Assembly: GCA_028713495.1 (NCBI GenBank)
Contig: JAQTOF010000005.1
Coordinates: 1-35,004, forward strand
Direction of reading: 5' to 3'
Length of the DNA stretch: 35,004 nucleotides
DNA from: Candidatus Iainarchaeum sp.
GTDB lineage: Archaea > Micrarchaeota > Micrarchaeia > Anstonellales > Bilamarchaeaceae
The translations under genes and the position numbers were made by a program. Each line of letters begins with the position of its first letter. Positions within the stretch are counted from its first letter, which is position 1. Shown here one piece after another: positions 14,312-22,343 of the stretch. The notes under the pieces are model-generated. The model made no database searches. It saw only the letters and a program-made list of their open reading frames with translations, and was not told the origin of the DNA.

Positions 14312-15396
14312 GTAGTTATCTTTTCCATCTTTTTCATTTTCTCTGCGTCTTTGACTTCCATCGCTATCCTTCTTCCGAAGCTGACGCTTTCCCTGAACAA
14401 ATAGCCTGAATACGGCGTGAACCTTGTCCCAGGGGACCCTGGCATCCTCAAAGACACGTCAAAGCATGCGAACTCCTCTTTGCCCTCTTCAAGGAACGCT
14501 CCCTGCAGGGCGAATGGCCCGATGATGCCATGCTCGTACTCCTTCTGCGCAGCATGCACCATCTTCTCTCCGAGCTCGAACACCTGCTCCAATAACGACT
14601 CGCGCAGTGTGCATGCTATGTGCCCCACTTCAATCGTGGACGGCTGGGCCATCTTCAACAGCTCCAGTTGCACATCAGCCGGCATCCTGAGATAGCCATC
14701 TATATTCGTCTGCCTCCGTGTATCCAGACCGAGCAGCTCCAGCTCCTCATGCACAGGAGAATAGAAGAAATTGAGATTGAAATGCGCGCCGACTATATAT
14801 TCCTCTATGGTGGCCTTGGCCAGTTGCTCCTTGGTGGTTTTCCCGGCCTTCACCAATGATTCGCTCCGTTCCTTGTACTCCTCATAGCTCCTTGCCAGGA
14901 AGAACGCCCGCTCATATGTGCGTTTCGCTTCACTCACCTTGACGATGCAAAGCCTGTCTATCTTCTCAGGCGATGATATCTTCTTCGGAGTCCTTATCCC
15001 TGCCTTGTCCATCAGGTAGTACTGGTTCTTCGGCGCATCCCTTTCCTCAGCCCTGAGCAGATATTTATTGCCGAAGACAGGCACCTTGAAATCCTTCTCT
15101 ATGGCATCATAGCCCACATACACCGCGAATGAGCGATTGGGGACAAACACCGCGTTCCTCTGCATCAGGAAGTCCTGGTTCTCCTTCTTCACGATGTCCT
15201 TGAAGCTCTTCAAAAGCAGCAGCTCATCGACCACGCCTACCTCACGCCCACCGCGTTTCCTGCTCTTATAAGGGCCGAGATAAGTCTTCTCCCTCCCTTT
15301 CTGCGCGACGACCAGGCTATCGAATCCCTCTGCCTTCGCGCCCTCCGAGACATCGAGCGCAGAATGGCTTCCTAATGTAGAAATCGTATGCTTCAT
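14308..15396 (-). CDS. purP: FAICAR synthetase (PurP)
   Basis: ATP- and formate-dependent enzyme making FAICAR from AICAR, the archaeal replacement for the PurH transformylase step. The 362-residue length matches PurP. Recognised segments include STLGSHSALDVSEGAKAEGF at the N terminus and GREVGVVDELLLLKSFKDI. The ATP-grasp part shows EEYIVGAHFNLNFFYSPVHE, GLDTRRQTNIDGYLRMPA and CFDVSLRMPGSPGTRFTPYS. The frame is open back to 15576, but those codons lie inside marC. ATG 15396 is 25.5 nt from a TATA box and gives the family N terminus. Its last bases overlap the ACT-protein stop on the other strand. Confidence 0.95.
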   Translation of the reverse strand: MKHTISTLGSHSALDVSEGAKAEGFDSLVVAQKGREKTYLGPYKSRKRGGREVGVVDELLLLKSFKDIVKKENQDFLMQRNAVFVPNRSFAVYVGYDAIEKDFKVPVFGNKYLLRAEERDAPKNQYYLMDKAGIRTPKKISSPEKIDRLCIVKVSEAKRTYERAFFLARSYEEYKERSESLVKAGKTTKEQLAKATIEEYIVGAHFNLNFFYSPVHEELELLGLDTRRQTNIDGYLRMPADVQLELLKMAQPSTIEVGHIACTLRESLLEQVFELGEKMVHAAQKEYEHGIIGPFALQGAFLEEGKEEFACFDVSLRMPGSPGTRFTPYSGYLFRESVSFGRRIAMEVKDAEKMKKMEKITT

Positions 15397-15417
15397 GATA
15401 ATGATTGCGGCCTGATA

Positions 15418-15425
15418 TTTTAAAA
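15418..15425 (-). promoter_or_regulatory. TATA box for purP
   Basis: TTTTAAAA, centred 25.5 nt from ATG 15396, in the 44-bp gap after the marC stop. It fixes the purP start and shows that purP need not depend on marC transcription. Confidence 0.6.
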
Positions 15426-15440
15426 TTGAACTGAAGCAGC

Positions 15441-16025
15441 CTATCCGACCAGTCCGCTCCTTATGAAGGCGATGCCCATGGCTATCAGGAAAAGGCCGAT
15501 CACCTTGGAAGTCACCATGATCACCCTGTCGCCCAGGACCTTCCTCACCCTGCCGGCGTTCATCAGGATGACCCAAGAGACCAGCAAGGCGCCCAGCAGC
15601 GCCGCGAACACAGGAAGCGTGCTGTACTCCTTGTCCAATATCACCAGGCTTGTCATCAATCCAGGGCCGGTCAGCAGCGGCGTGCCTATCAGCACTGCGG
15701 CCGAATCCAGCCCTTCCCTGCCCTTGCCATTGGATGACAGGTGGAGGTTTATCGAGTTCTCCAGACCAAGCAGGACAAGCACGATGCCTCCTGCTATCTT
15801 GAAATCAGAAAGCGTTATGGAAAGCGCGCTGAGCAGCAGCGGTCCGACAAGCGTGAAGATGAAAGCCAGGCAGCCTGCGATCAGCACTGCCTTCGTCGCG
15901 ACGCTCCGCAGCTCCTTCTCATTGCATCTGCGTGTGAATGCGAGGAAAAGCGGCAGGCTGGCGAAAGGGTCCATGATGGCGAATATGGTGACAAATGAAG
16001 CGATGACCATGCTGATGCTGTCCAT
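15441..16025 (-). CDS. MarC-family integral membrane protein
   Basis: 194 residues with six hydrophobic segments. The MarC signature is clear: FVTIFAIMDPFASLPLFLA in the first helix, then FKIAGGIVLVLLGLENSI and GTPLLTGPGLMTSLVI before the last helices. MarC proteins sit in the cytoplasmic membrane. Their cargo is unsettled, and early links to multiple antibiotic resistance were not borne out. A TATA element (ATTTTAAT on this strand, 16047-16054) lies 25.5 nt upstream of the start. It is divergent from the surface-protein operon at 16106. Confidence 0.9.
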   Translation of the reverse strand: MDSISMVIASFVTIFAIMDPFASLPLFLAFTRRCNEKELRSVATKAVLIAGCLAFIFTLVGPLLLSALSITLSDFKIAGGIVLVLLGLENSINLHLSSNGKGREGLDSAAVLIGTPLLTGPGLMTSLVILDKEYSTLPVFAALLGALLVSWVILMNAGRVRKVLGDRVIMVTSKVIGLFLIAMGIAFIRSGLVG

Positions 16026-16046
16026 GCTTCCCTATCCACAGGTGGG

Positions 16047-16084
16047 ATTAAAATCGTTCGCGGCCGCACGCGATTATTTATATA
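16047..16084. promoter_or_regulatory. Divergent promoter pair for marC and the surface-protein/pheS operon
   Basis: Minus strand: ATTTTAAT (16047-16054), 25.5 nt from the marC ATG. Plus strand: TTTATATA (16077-16084), 25.5 nt from ATG 16106. Both predict leaderless transcripts, and the two boxes are separated by a GC-rich stretch. Confidence 0.6.
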
Positions 16085-16105
16085 CATTATCTGCGAGATA
16101 AAGTC

Positions 16106-16927
16106 ATGCGGAAGGTCCTCATACTGCTCCTACTTTTCACCATGCTCCATGCCGAGTTCCTGATCGAGCGGGTGGATGTCAGCATCAGCGATATAAAGAG
16201 CGATGGCAGCGCGAATGTCCACGAAAGCATCAAGTTCATCATGTACGGCGATTATTCCATGTCGCTCTATGACAGCGGAATCGCAAGCAATGACCTCTCA
16301 TTCTGGTCCACCAGCACCGGCCTGAAGGACGTCAAGTTCCATACCAATCCTGCCACTGTGGACATACGTGACTTCCGTCTGAGGCCCCAACCGCGCACCA
16401 AATGCAATCCCATCCAGGGGACCTGCCATGGCGAGCTTATCCTGGACTATAGCGCCTATCCGAATTACAAGGCCAACGCATCATCTGAGATAGAGCCAGG
16501 CACAGGCCTGTTCACCGTGGAGAAATACAAACCACGCACCCTGAGGTACACGATCAATCCTGCATCCCTTTCTTTCACGACCACCCCGGAGGGCAACATC
16601 ATCCTTGACGACACTGTCTTTCTCACGATAAAACTGCCTGCTGACAGCGTCCTCCTGGATGCCAATCCCCAGCCGTCCGATAGCATCGAGCTGCCGGCCT
16701 ATGTGGATTCGCTCTCATGGACCGATGTCGTCCTGGTAAAATTCTCGCTCATATTCGATGTCGAGGAAGGTATAGACAAGGAGGTCTCGGACTTCTTCGG
16801 AAGCATAATCACGAGCGTAAGCAACACACTGGGCAGCCCGCACGGCATCGCCGTCGTGGTCCTCATAATAATCCTTATAGGTTCCTATGCGTATATCCTG
16901 ATGTCAAGGCGGAGGGGCGAAGACTGA
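16106..16927 (+). CDS. Secreted, C-terminally membrane-anchored surface protein
   Basis: 273 residues. A signal peptide (MRKVLILLLLFTMLHA) is followed by about 225 extracellular residues predicted to be mostly beta strands, with two Cys in TKCNPIQGTCHGEL that may form a disulphide. A single transmembrane helix (about 246-267) and a short basic tail complete it, so the C terminus is inside. The opening VDVSISDIKSDGSANVHESI followed by Y-D-S-G recalls DUF2207-like ectodomains, but I cannot confirm that. It is the first gene of an operon; the pheS start overlaps its stop (TGATG). Confidence 0.8.
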   Translation: MRKVLILLLLFTMLHAEFLIERVDVSISDIKSDGSANVHESIKFIMYGDYSMSLYDSGIASNDLSFWSTSTGLKDVKFHTNPATVDIRDFRLRPQPRTKCNPIQGTCHGELILDYSAYPNYKANASSEIEPGTGLFTVEKYKPRTLRYTINPASLSFTTTPEGNIILDDTVFLTIKLPADSVLLDANPQPSDSIELPAYVDSLSWTDVVLVKFSLIFDVEEGIDKEVSDFFGSIITSVSNTLGSPHGIAVVVLIIILIGSYAYILMSRRRGED

Positions 16928-18276
16928 TGTATAAGGGAGAGATGGACGTCCTCAAGCTCGTGACGAAACGGAAACTCACGTTGGAGCAGATCGCCAAGGA
17001 AGCATCGCTCAACGAAGACAGCGTGCGCCGCATCGTGGAGTCCCTCAAGTCAGCTGGCTATGTGGCTGTGGATATCTCGGAATCCGTCCGCGGCGAACCG
17101 ACCGATGAGCTGGCACGCTACGCCAAGAGCATCTTCCCGGAAGTGTCGGTATTCAGGAAAGCGCTGGCCGGCGCAGCCATCCAAGGGCTTTCGCCAGAGG
17201 AGCGCTCCATCGGCATGCGCTGGGCCAAGGTGAAAGGTTTCATCACCATAGAAGGGGGCAAGCTGGTTCCGGCCAAACAGGAAGGCGAGGTGGCCTCAAC
17301 CGAGCAGGCCTTGAAAGCTGCGTACTCACAGCTCCAGAAGACAGGCGCATGCGACAAGGTCATCATGGAGGAATTATTCGAGCGCAAGCTCGTCACCAGG
17401 CACGCCATCCGCTCAGCCGTGGTTTCCTACAGCGGCAAGCACCTGCCTGCCGACCAGCAAGGATTCGATGTCAACATACCCGCAAAGGATGCAGCGCTCG
17501 GCAAGAACCACCCGATAACCAAGATGAGCAAGAGGATAAGGACAATAATGACCGAGCTCGGGTTCCAGGAGATGGATGGCGGCGTCATAGAAAGCTCGTT
17601 CTGGAACTTCGATGCGCTTTTCCAGCCCCAGGACCACCCGGCAAGGGAGCTCGCGGACACGTTCTACATAGACAAGACGATGCCGCTGCCGCAGGACAAA
17701 GCACTTGTGGAGCGCGTCAAGAAGGCGCATGAGGATGGGTGGAGATACAAATGGGATCCGAAGGAAGCCTCAAAAGCGGTCCTGCGTCCTCACACGACCT
17801 GCCTTTCAGCCCGTTATCTCGCAGCGATGAAGGACAAGAAACCGTGCAAATATTTCTCGATCGGCCGCGTCTTCCGCAATGAAGCGACAGACTACAAGCA
17901 TCTCGCCGAGTTCCACCAGGTGGAGGGCATCATAGGATGGGAGAACGCGAAATTCACGGATCTGCTCGGAGTGCTCAAGGAGTTCTACCGTAAGCTGGGC
18001 TTCGAGAAGATACGGTTCAGGCCCAGTTTCTTCCCCTACACAGAACCCAGCCTCGAGGTGGAAGTCTATTTCGAGCCAAGGAAGCAATGGCTGGAGCTCG
18101 GTGGCGCAGGCATATTCCGGCCTGAGGTGAGCGTACCACTCGCCGATGTATACCCTGTCCTGGCCTGGGGGTTGAGCCTGGAGCGGCCCCTCATGCTCCT
18201 GCTGGAGCTGGAAGACATTCGTGATCTCTACCGGAACGATATCGATTTCCTCACATCAGCAAGGTTGAAGATATGA
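16927..18276 (+). CDS. pheS: Phenylalanyl-tRNA synthetase alpha subunit
   Basis: Charges tRNA-Phe as part of an alpha2-beta2 enzyme. The 449-residue archaeal/eukaryal-type subunit starts with a winged-helix-like region (LTLEQIAKEASLNEDSVRRI). The class II core shows HTTCLSARYL, motif 2 GRVFRNEATDYKHLAEFHQV and motif 3 PVLAWGLSLERPLMLLL. The open frame reaches back to 16717 inside the previous gene; ATG 16927 overlaps that gene's stop and gives the natural start. Its usual partner pheT is not beside it. Instead it lies between envelope-protein genes, overlapping both neighbours by one and four bases. Confidence 0.95.
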   Translation: MYKGEMDVLKLVTKRKLTLEQIAKEASLNEDSVRRIVESLKSAGYVAVDISESVRGEPTDELARYAKSIFPEVSVFRKALAGAAIQGLSPEERSIGMRWAKVKGFITIEGGKLVPAKQEGEVASTEQALKAAYSQLQKTGACDKVIMEELFERKLVTRHAIRSAVVSYSGKHLPADQQGFDVNIPAKDAALGKNHPITKMSKRIRTIMTELGFQEMDGGVIESSFWNFDALFQPQDHPARELADTFYIDKTMPLPQDKALVERVKKAHEDGWRYKWDPKEASKAVLRPHTTCLSARYLAAMKDKKPCKYFSIGRVFRNEATDYKHLAEFHQVEGIIGWENAKFTDLLGVLKEFYRKLGFEKIRFRPSFFPYTEPSLEVEVYFEPRKQWLELGGAGIFRPEVSVPLADVYPVLAWGLSLERPLMLLLELEDIRDLYRNDIDFLTSARLKI

Positions 18277-20180
18277 GATTGAGAACAATCATACTAGGCA
18301 CCATATTCGTGCTGCTGCTGGCAGTGTTCGGCATAGTCGCCTACATGCTGCTGGCAGAGCCTGAAGCAGCCGGTTCCCAGGCCGGGGCCTCTTCGTTCTC
18401 TGTACTGGAGACCGGCACTGCCGGAGATTACGGCTATGCGGTGTTCAATTACCGCGGCAAGGGCAATATCACCCTCATCAGCCTTGACTCAGAACCCAAA
18501 AGGCAAGTCGTCATCATAAATGACAGCCAGGCCATCCAGGCAGAACGCCTGCCAGAGCTCATAGACCAGCTCAGGATCCTGGAGCGCTATGGATACACGG
18601 TAACCGTCACTGATGAGCCCAAGATCGGGAACGAGATCTATATCGTCCCGACCGGCGCGATCCCTGCCTATGCATTGTTCAATCTGCAGCAGAACTCGTC
18701 CAACGGCACCATAATCTACATCGGCGCCAAGGATCTGCTGCTGAGCAATGGCATAAAGGAGACTGGATGGTACAGCTCCCTATCATCGCAGCAGAGGAAA
18801 CGTGTCGTGCAGTACGACGGCACCCTGGACGACTTCATGGACCAGGGCAACGTATCCCTGGCCGATGAGATACTCCACAACACCTGGATGGCCAAGAACA
18901 CCACCACGCGCCAGTTGGACGGCAGCGGCACCGGCAGCTCCACAGTGAAGCTGGGCCCGACCGGCTATGTGCGCCTGATCTATGAATTCCCTGACATCGC
19001 AGGCTTCTATGACTCGTCATATCTCCGTGCTCCGGCCCAATATCTTGTCCCATCACCGCAGTCCATCTATCCATGGCAGAGCTCATCGCTCAAGTTCGAG
19101 CTCACAAGGACCAACGGCACCGCGTTCCTGACCGTGCGGAAGGACGGCAAGGTCATAGAGCACGATCAGTTGCGCAGGGTAACCGATGAGAACGTGTTCA
19201 TGGAGCGGTTCGAATATGAAGAGCCAGGGGATTATGTCATAATCGTAGATGACAACTCAGGCACCCTGGCCAGCGGACTTCTCCATATAAGCGACATCAA
19301 GATAGACCTGCTCCAGCGCCAGGGCTTCACTTATGTCTTCTCGGTCATCGTGGACGGCCAACCGCTCAAGGATGCCGAAGCGCTGGTCTCGCTGGGCAAT
19401 TCCACCCCGCGGAAGTATTATGTGAGCGACGGCACCCTCACAGTGAATGCGAATCTCCCGCGTGGCACCAATACGTTCAACATCGAGCTCGCCGGCGCTT
19501 CCATGCCTGTGGTCATAGAGAACACCCAAGACCCGCTCATCATATTCTATCTCAATTACGGTGTGCCTAGCTTCCTCCTGGTGGTCCTGGTCTATTTCGG
19601 TGCGCGCATGTCCAGGAAACCGGTGTACAGCCTCCGTTTCGGAGACAGTGCCAGCACCATCCGGCAGGAAATGGTCCTTCCGACCGAGAGGGCCATGGAG
19701 AGCTTCAAGAAGATACGCGAAGACATGGACCTTGCCGGTTCGCCAATCACTCCGCAGGAGTTCACGATCTCGCTCAAGCGCTATCTCACCAACGGCGCAG
19801 AGGTCACAGAAGGCAACGTTGAGGAGGTCCTCAAGAAGCTGGTGAAAGCCGGCCGCCTGGAGTGCCACCGCGACTACTATCAGGTCAAGGGCGAAGGCGA
19901 TGTCAAGCGCAATGTCCTGCGCCGCATCATACGGGAGAAGCTCATAGAAAGCGGCACCATGTTCAAGGAGGTCGGCAGCAAGTTCGTGACAAAAGACTTC
20001 GAGATCGGCTTCTTCGGAGATGTCTTCACGGGCAAGGCCATGGTCGTGGTGGACGACAAGGCCGAAGAGAGGCGCATCATAGACGGGCTCAGTGAAACCG
20101 AACGGTCCAGGCTGAAGATAATGCAGTCCAATGATATGCTGACATTCGTCCCAATAGACCGTCTGAGCGATGTGCTATGA
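18273..20180 (+). CDS. Two-pass membrane protein with large ectodomain and intracellular winged-helix-like domain
   Basis: I do not recognise the family. The 635-residue layout is readable. TM1 is at about 6-28. An ectodomain of about 390 residues follows, with eight N-X-S/T sequons; its first part has Rossmann-like strands (NEIYIVPTGAIPAYALFNL) and its later part beta-sandwich-like strands. TM2 is at about 425-446. The cytoplasmic part of about 190 residues includes a winged-helix-like segment near 480-535 (TNGAEVTEGNVEEVLKKLVK, then AGRLECHRDYYQVKG) and a final mixed domain. This topology would let an outside signal reach DNA or a protein partner, but that is inference. The start overlaps the pheS stop (ATGA), and the end overlaps the next gene the same way. 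Confidence 0.82.
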   Translation: MRLRTIILGTIFVLLLAVFGIVAYMLLAEPEAAGSQAGASSFSVLETGTAGDYGYAVFNYRGKGNITLISLDSEPKRQVVIINDSQAIQAERLPELIDQLRILERYGYTVTVTDEPKIGNEIYIVPTGAIPAYALFNLQQNSSNGTIIYIGAKDLLLSNGIKETGWYSSLSSQQRKRVVQYDGTLDDFMDQGNVSLADEILHNTWMAKNTTTRQLDGSGTGSSTVKLGPTGYVRLIYEFPDIAGFYDSSYLRAPAQYLVPSPQSIYPWQSSSLKFELTRTNGTAFLTVRKDGKVIEHDQLRRVTDENVFMERFEYEEPGDYVIIVDDNSGTLASGLLHISDIKIDLLQRQGFTYVFSVIVDGQPLKDAEALVSLGNSTPRKYYVSDGTLTVNANLPRGTNTFNIELAGASMPVVIENTQDPLIIFYLNYGVPSFLLVVLVYFGARMSRKPVYSLRFGDSASTIRQEMVLPTERAMESFKKIREDMDLAGSPITPQEFTISLKRYLTNGAEVTEGNVEEVLKKLVKAGRLECHRDYYQVKGEGDVKRNVLRRIIREKLIESGTMFKEVGSKFVTKDFEIGFFGDVFTGKAMVVVDDKAEERRIIDGLSETERSRLKIMQSNDMLTFVPIDRLSDVL

Positions 20181-21313
20181 GGCTGCTCCTCATCCTATTG
20201 GCTATTTCCTCTGTCCTATTCTCCCAATACAGCGACCCGCCGTTATCGAACGTGAGCGATTATAACCTGGACATGGCAGATTCGCTGGATGGCCACTATA
20301 ACGCATCCATTGCTCAGAACAGCACCTTGACTGTGGCCGACCAAATAGTCTCAGTTTCAATGAGCATGGACATCGCAGGAGTTTCTCTCTTAGTTGACAA
20401 TGCCACCTACCCTTACGATGATCTTCACTTGATAGTGGCCCGGGGCCACATCCTAGGTGATCTGGATGGCAATTGCTCGTACAACTCATCTGCCATCTAT
20501 GAAGTGAATGCCACGTTCGCCTTCGCGAATGTCTCTGAAATCGTTTTCATGGAATCCAATGTGGTGGAGATACCTACTGGGATTCTGGATTCTATGAACT
20601 CCGCATCAGGCAATGACAGCATGGATATCTCCCTGGATGGCGAGGTCCATTTCATCTACCATACAGACAATTGCAGCGGCAGCAGCGATAACATCTCCGT
20701 ATCGATTCCTGTCTCAATCAACCGTTCTTTCACTGTATGCGGGAAGGGCAAACTGTTTTTCCTTGCCGCGCCTGCGCTCCGCGAGCAATGGTTCAGGAAC
20801 AACCGTTTCAATGTCGCTGTCCTTTCCCAGAGCCCGCTCTATGAAGCCAAGATATACGAGGGGAAAAACATCACCAGGAACTTCACACTGAGGAATTTTT
20901 CCATAATCTCGAACAGCTATGGCCTCCAGGAGATAATCTCCAACAAGGCGCTTCCGGACGGTTGGATCGAGAATTCATCCTTTGTCGTAACACCCATACC
21001 GCTTGAGGCAGCTGACCATTCATTTGCCTATGCATACCTGTTCGGCTACAACTATTCCGGTCTTGGCGAGCACGAACTTTCCCTGTTAGTCAAGGACAGC
21101 TTCGGCGGCTCAGAGAAGTATAACGAGACATTGACAAGCGTCATGCTGTCTTACAACGGTTCCACGACGGAGACCGGCTCTCCGATCGATTCCCAGCCTT
21201 CAAGGAAAAGCTTACCGTCCACCCAGGAATCCCTTGTGCGCCTGGATATCAGCCTTGGCCTTGTTGCCATGCTTCTCCTCCTGGCATTCGTGAACTCGTG
21301 GCTATTGAAGTAG
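20177..21313 (+). CDS. Secreted, membrane-anchored, heavily sequon-bearing surface protein
   Basis: 378 residues: signal peptide MRLLLILLAISSVLFS, an ectodomain, and a C-terminal hydrophobic helix (about 357-377) ending in Lys. The ectodomain carries about 19 N-X-S/T sequons (for example NVS, NAS, NST, NAT, NCS, NIT, NFT, NYS), an unusual density. Four Cys could form two disulphides. I do not recognise the family. It resembles the first protein of this operon in architecture. Last gene of the operon; its start overlaps the previous stop (ATGA). The gene ends directly against the TRAM gene on the other strand, with no visible terminator between them. Confidence 0.82.
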   Translation: MRLLLILLAISSVLFSQYSDPPLSNVSDYNLDMADSLDGHYNASIAQNSTLTVADQIVSVSMSMDIAGVSLLVDNATYPYDDLHLIVARGHILGDLDGNCSYNSSAIYEVNATFAFANVSEIVFMESNVVEIPTGILDSMNSASGNDSMDISLDGEVHFIYHTDNCSGSSDNISVSIPVSINRSFTVCGKGKLFFLAAPALREQWFRNNRFNVAVLSQSPLYEAKIYEGKNITRNFTLRNFSIISNSYGLQEIISNKALPDGWIENSSFVVTPIPLEAADHSFAYAYLFGYNYSGLGEHELSLLVKDSFGGSEKYNETLTSVMLSYNGSTTETGSPIDSQPSRKSLPSTQESLVRLDISLGLVAMLLLLAFVNSWLLK

Positions 21314-21607
21314 CTATCCTGTGGGCCCGTCCCGGAATGGTTCGGTCTCGTCTTCCATCTCTTCAGTGGTCTCTTTCTTCCCTGCTGGCCCGGTCTTCTC
21401 TCCTATGGCATAGGTGCGCTTGACATCCACTATCCTTATCCTGCACCTTTCGCCCTTTTTCACGCCCTTCACGAACACGACGAATTCGTCTATCTTGGCG
21501 ATCCCGTCGCCCTGCCCGCTCAGGTTCTCTATGACGACCTCCCTGACATCGCCTGCCGTGACCGGCTTGGGCGCCTCGAATCTCCTTTTCGTAGGCGTCT
21601 CTTCCAT
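21314..21607 (-). CDS. TRAM-domain RNA-binding protein
   Basis: 97 residues. A TRAM domain fills the middle: GDVREVVIENLSGQGDGIAK, then VVFVKGVKKGERCRIRIVDV. TRAM domains are OB-like folds that bind RNA, and small archaeal TRAM proteins act as RNA chaperones. The N terminus is basic, the C-terminal tail acidic and disordered. The frame is open to ATG 21643, but ATG 21607 is preferred: GCTGATCC, close to the GGTGATCC consensus, lies just before it, and a 28-codon ORF ends ten bases upstream. Confidence 0.87.
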   Translation of the reverse strand: MEETPTKRRFEAPKPVTAGDVREVVIENLSGQGDGIAKIDEFVVFVKGVKKGERCRIRIVDVKRTYAIGEKTGPAGKKETTEEMEDETEPFRDGPTG

Positions 21608-21617
21608 AAGGATCAGC

Positions 21618-21704
21618 TCACTTCTCCAGGGGTCCCCTGGCAACTATCACGCCTTCTATCTCAGGCGTCGCATCATGGTTGAAAATTATACCGTTCTCTT
21701 CCAT
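21618..21704 (-). CDS. 28-residue small ORF at the head of the TRAM transcript
   Basis: ATG 21704 opens MEENGIIFNHDATPEIEGVI followed by eight more residues to TGA 21618. It is 25.5 nt from the centre of TTTAAA (21727-21732), exactly the spacing that marks leaderless starts elsewhere in the window, so it is probably the first codon of the mRNA. The TRAM gene follows after ten bases with its own ribosome binding site. The peptide is acidic and has no known motif. It could be a real small protein or a leader ORF controlling TRAM translation. Confidence 0.5.
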   Translation of the reverse strand: MEENGIIFNHDATPEIEGVIVARGPLEK

Positions 21705-21726
21705 GGCAATATATCGCATTCTAGCA

Positions 21727-21732
21727 TTTAAA
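21727..21732. promoter_or_regulatory. Palindromic TATA core that may serve both directions
   Basis: TTTAAA lies 25.5 nt from ATG 21704 on the minus strand and 29.5 nt from ATG 21759 on the plus strand. No other TATA-like element lies at a suitable distance for either gene. Confidence 0.45.
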
Positions 21733-21758
21733 ACCTAGCGCCAGCTTATCCTAATCCG

Positions 21759-22343
21759 ATGTACCGCCTCGTGATATTCGATTTCGACGACACGCTGCTC
21801 ACGCTCGGCGTCAGCTGGACTGCGGTCAAGAAAGATGTCCTCACCCTGGCGAAACAGGAAGGCATAGCCGTGAGCGACCAGCACCTGGTTTCCCTAGGCA
21901 ACTCCCTTTCGAACACCCCAGAGAGGAAAAAAGCCATAGATGAAATCTATCTCAGACACGAAATGGGATGCGTCCAGAAGAAGGCCTACACGGTCTTCCC
22001 AGACATGTTCGATCTTGCCAAGGAGATCAAGGCATCCGGTCGCATGACTGCGATCGCCAGCGGCAACCACTCGTCCACCATAAAACGCATCCTATCCGAT
22101 CTGGACGCGCTCGATTCGTTCGATTATATCTGCGGTCGTGAGTCTGTGGAAAACAACAAACCTGCACCTGACCAGCTGAATATGATCATGGAGCGTTTGG
22201 GAATTGACAAACAAGAAGCATTTTTCGTCGGCGATTCAATGAATGATGAAGCGGCCGCCAAATCAGCGAACATCTCCTATTTCAAGATCCGGCCTGGCAA
22301 CAAATCAGACATAATCAGGCTCAGGAAGCTGTTGTTCATATAA
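21759..22343 (+). CDS. HAD-superfamily hydrolase
   Basis: 194 residues with all four HAD motifs: DFDDTL (motif I nucleophile and acid Asp) near residue 8, a Ser in AIASGNHSSTI (motif II), Lys in NNKPAPDQ (motif III), and GDSMNDEAAAK (motif IV). The helical cap between motifs I and II is of subfamily IA type, as in phosphoglycolate phosphatase-like enzymes. The physiological substrate is unknown. It is divergent from the TRAM unit, and its 3' end overlaps the dtdA end by eight bases on the opposite strand. Confidence 0.88.
   Translation: MYRLVIFDFDDTLLTLGVSWTAVKKDVLTLAKQEGIAVSDQHLVSLGNSLSNTPERKKAIDEIYLRHEMGCVQKKAYTVFPDMFDLAKEIKASGRMTAIASGNHSSTIKRILSDLDALDSFDYICGRESVENNKPAPDQLNMIMERLGIDKQEAFFVGDSMNDEAAAKSANISYFKIRPGNKSDIIRLRKLLFI

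Noticed and set aside
15397-15576. N-terminal extension of purP
   Set aside because: These codons lie in the marC coding region and beyond the purP TATA box; the extension is unlike PurP.
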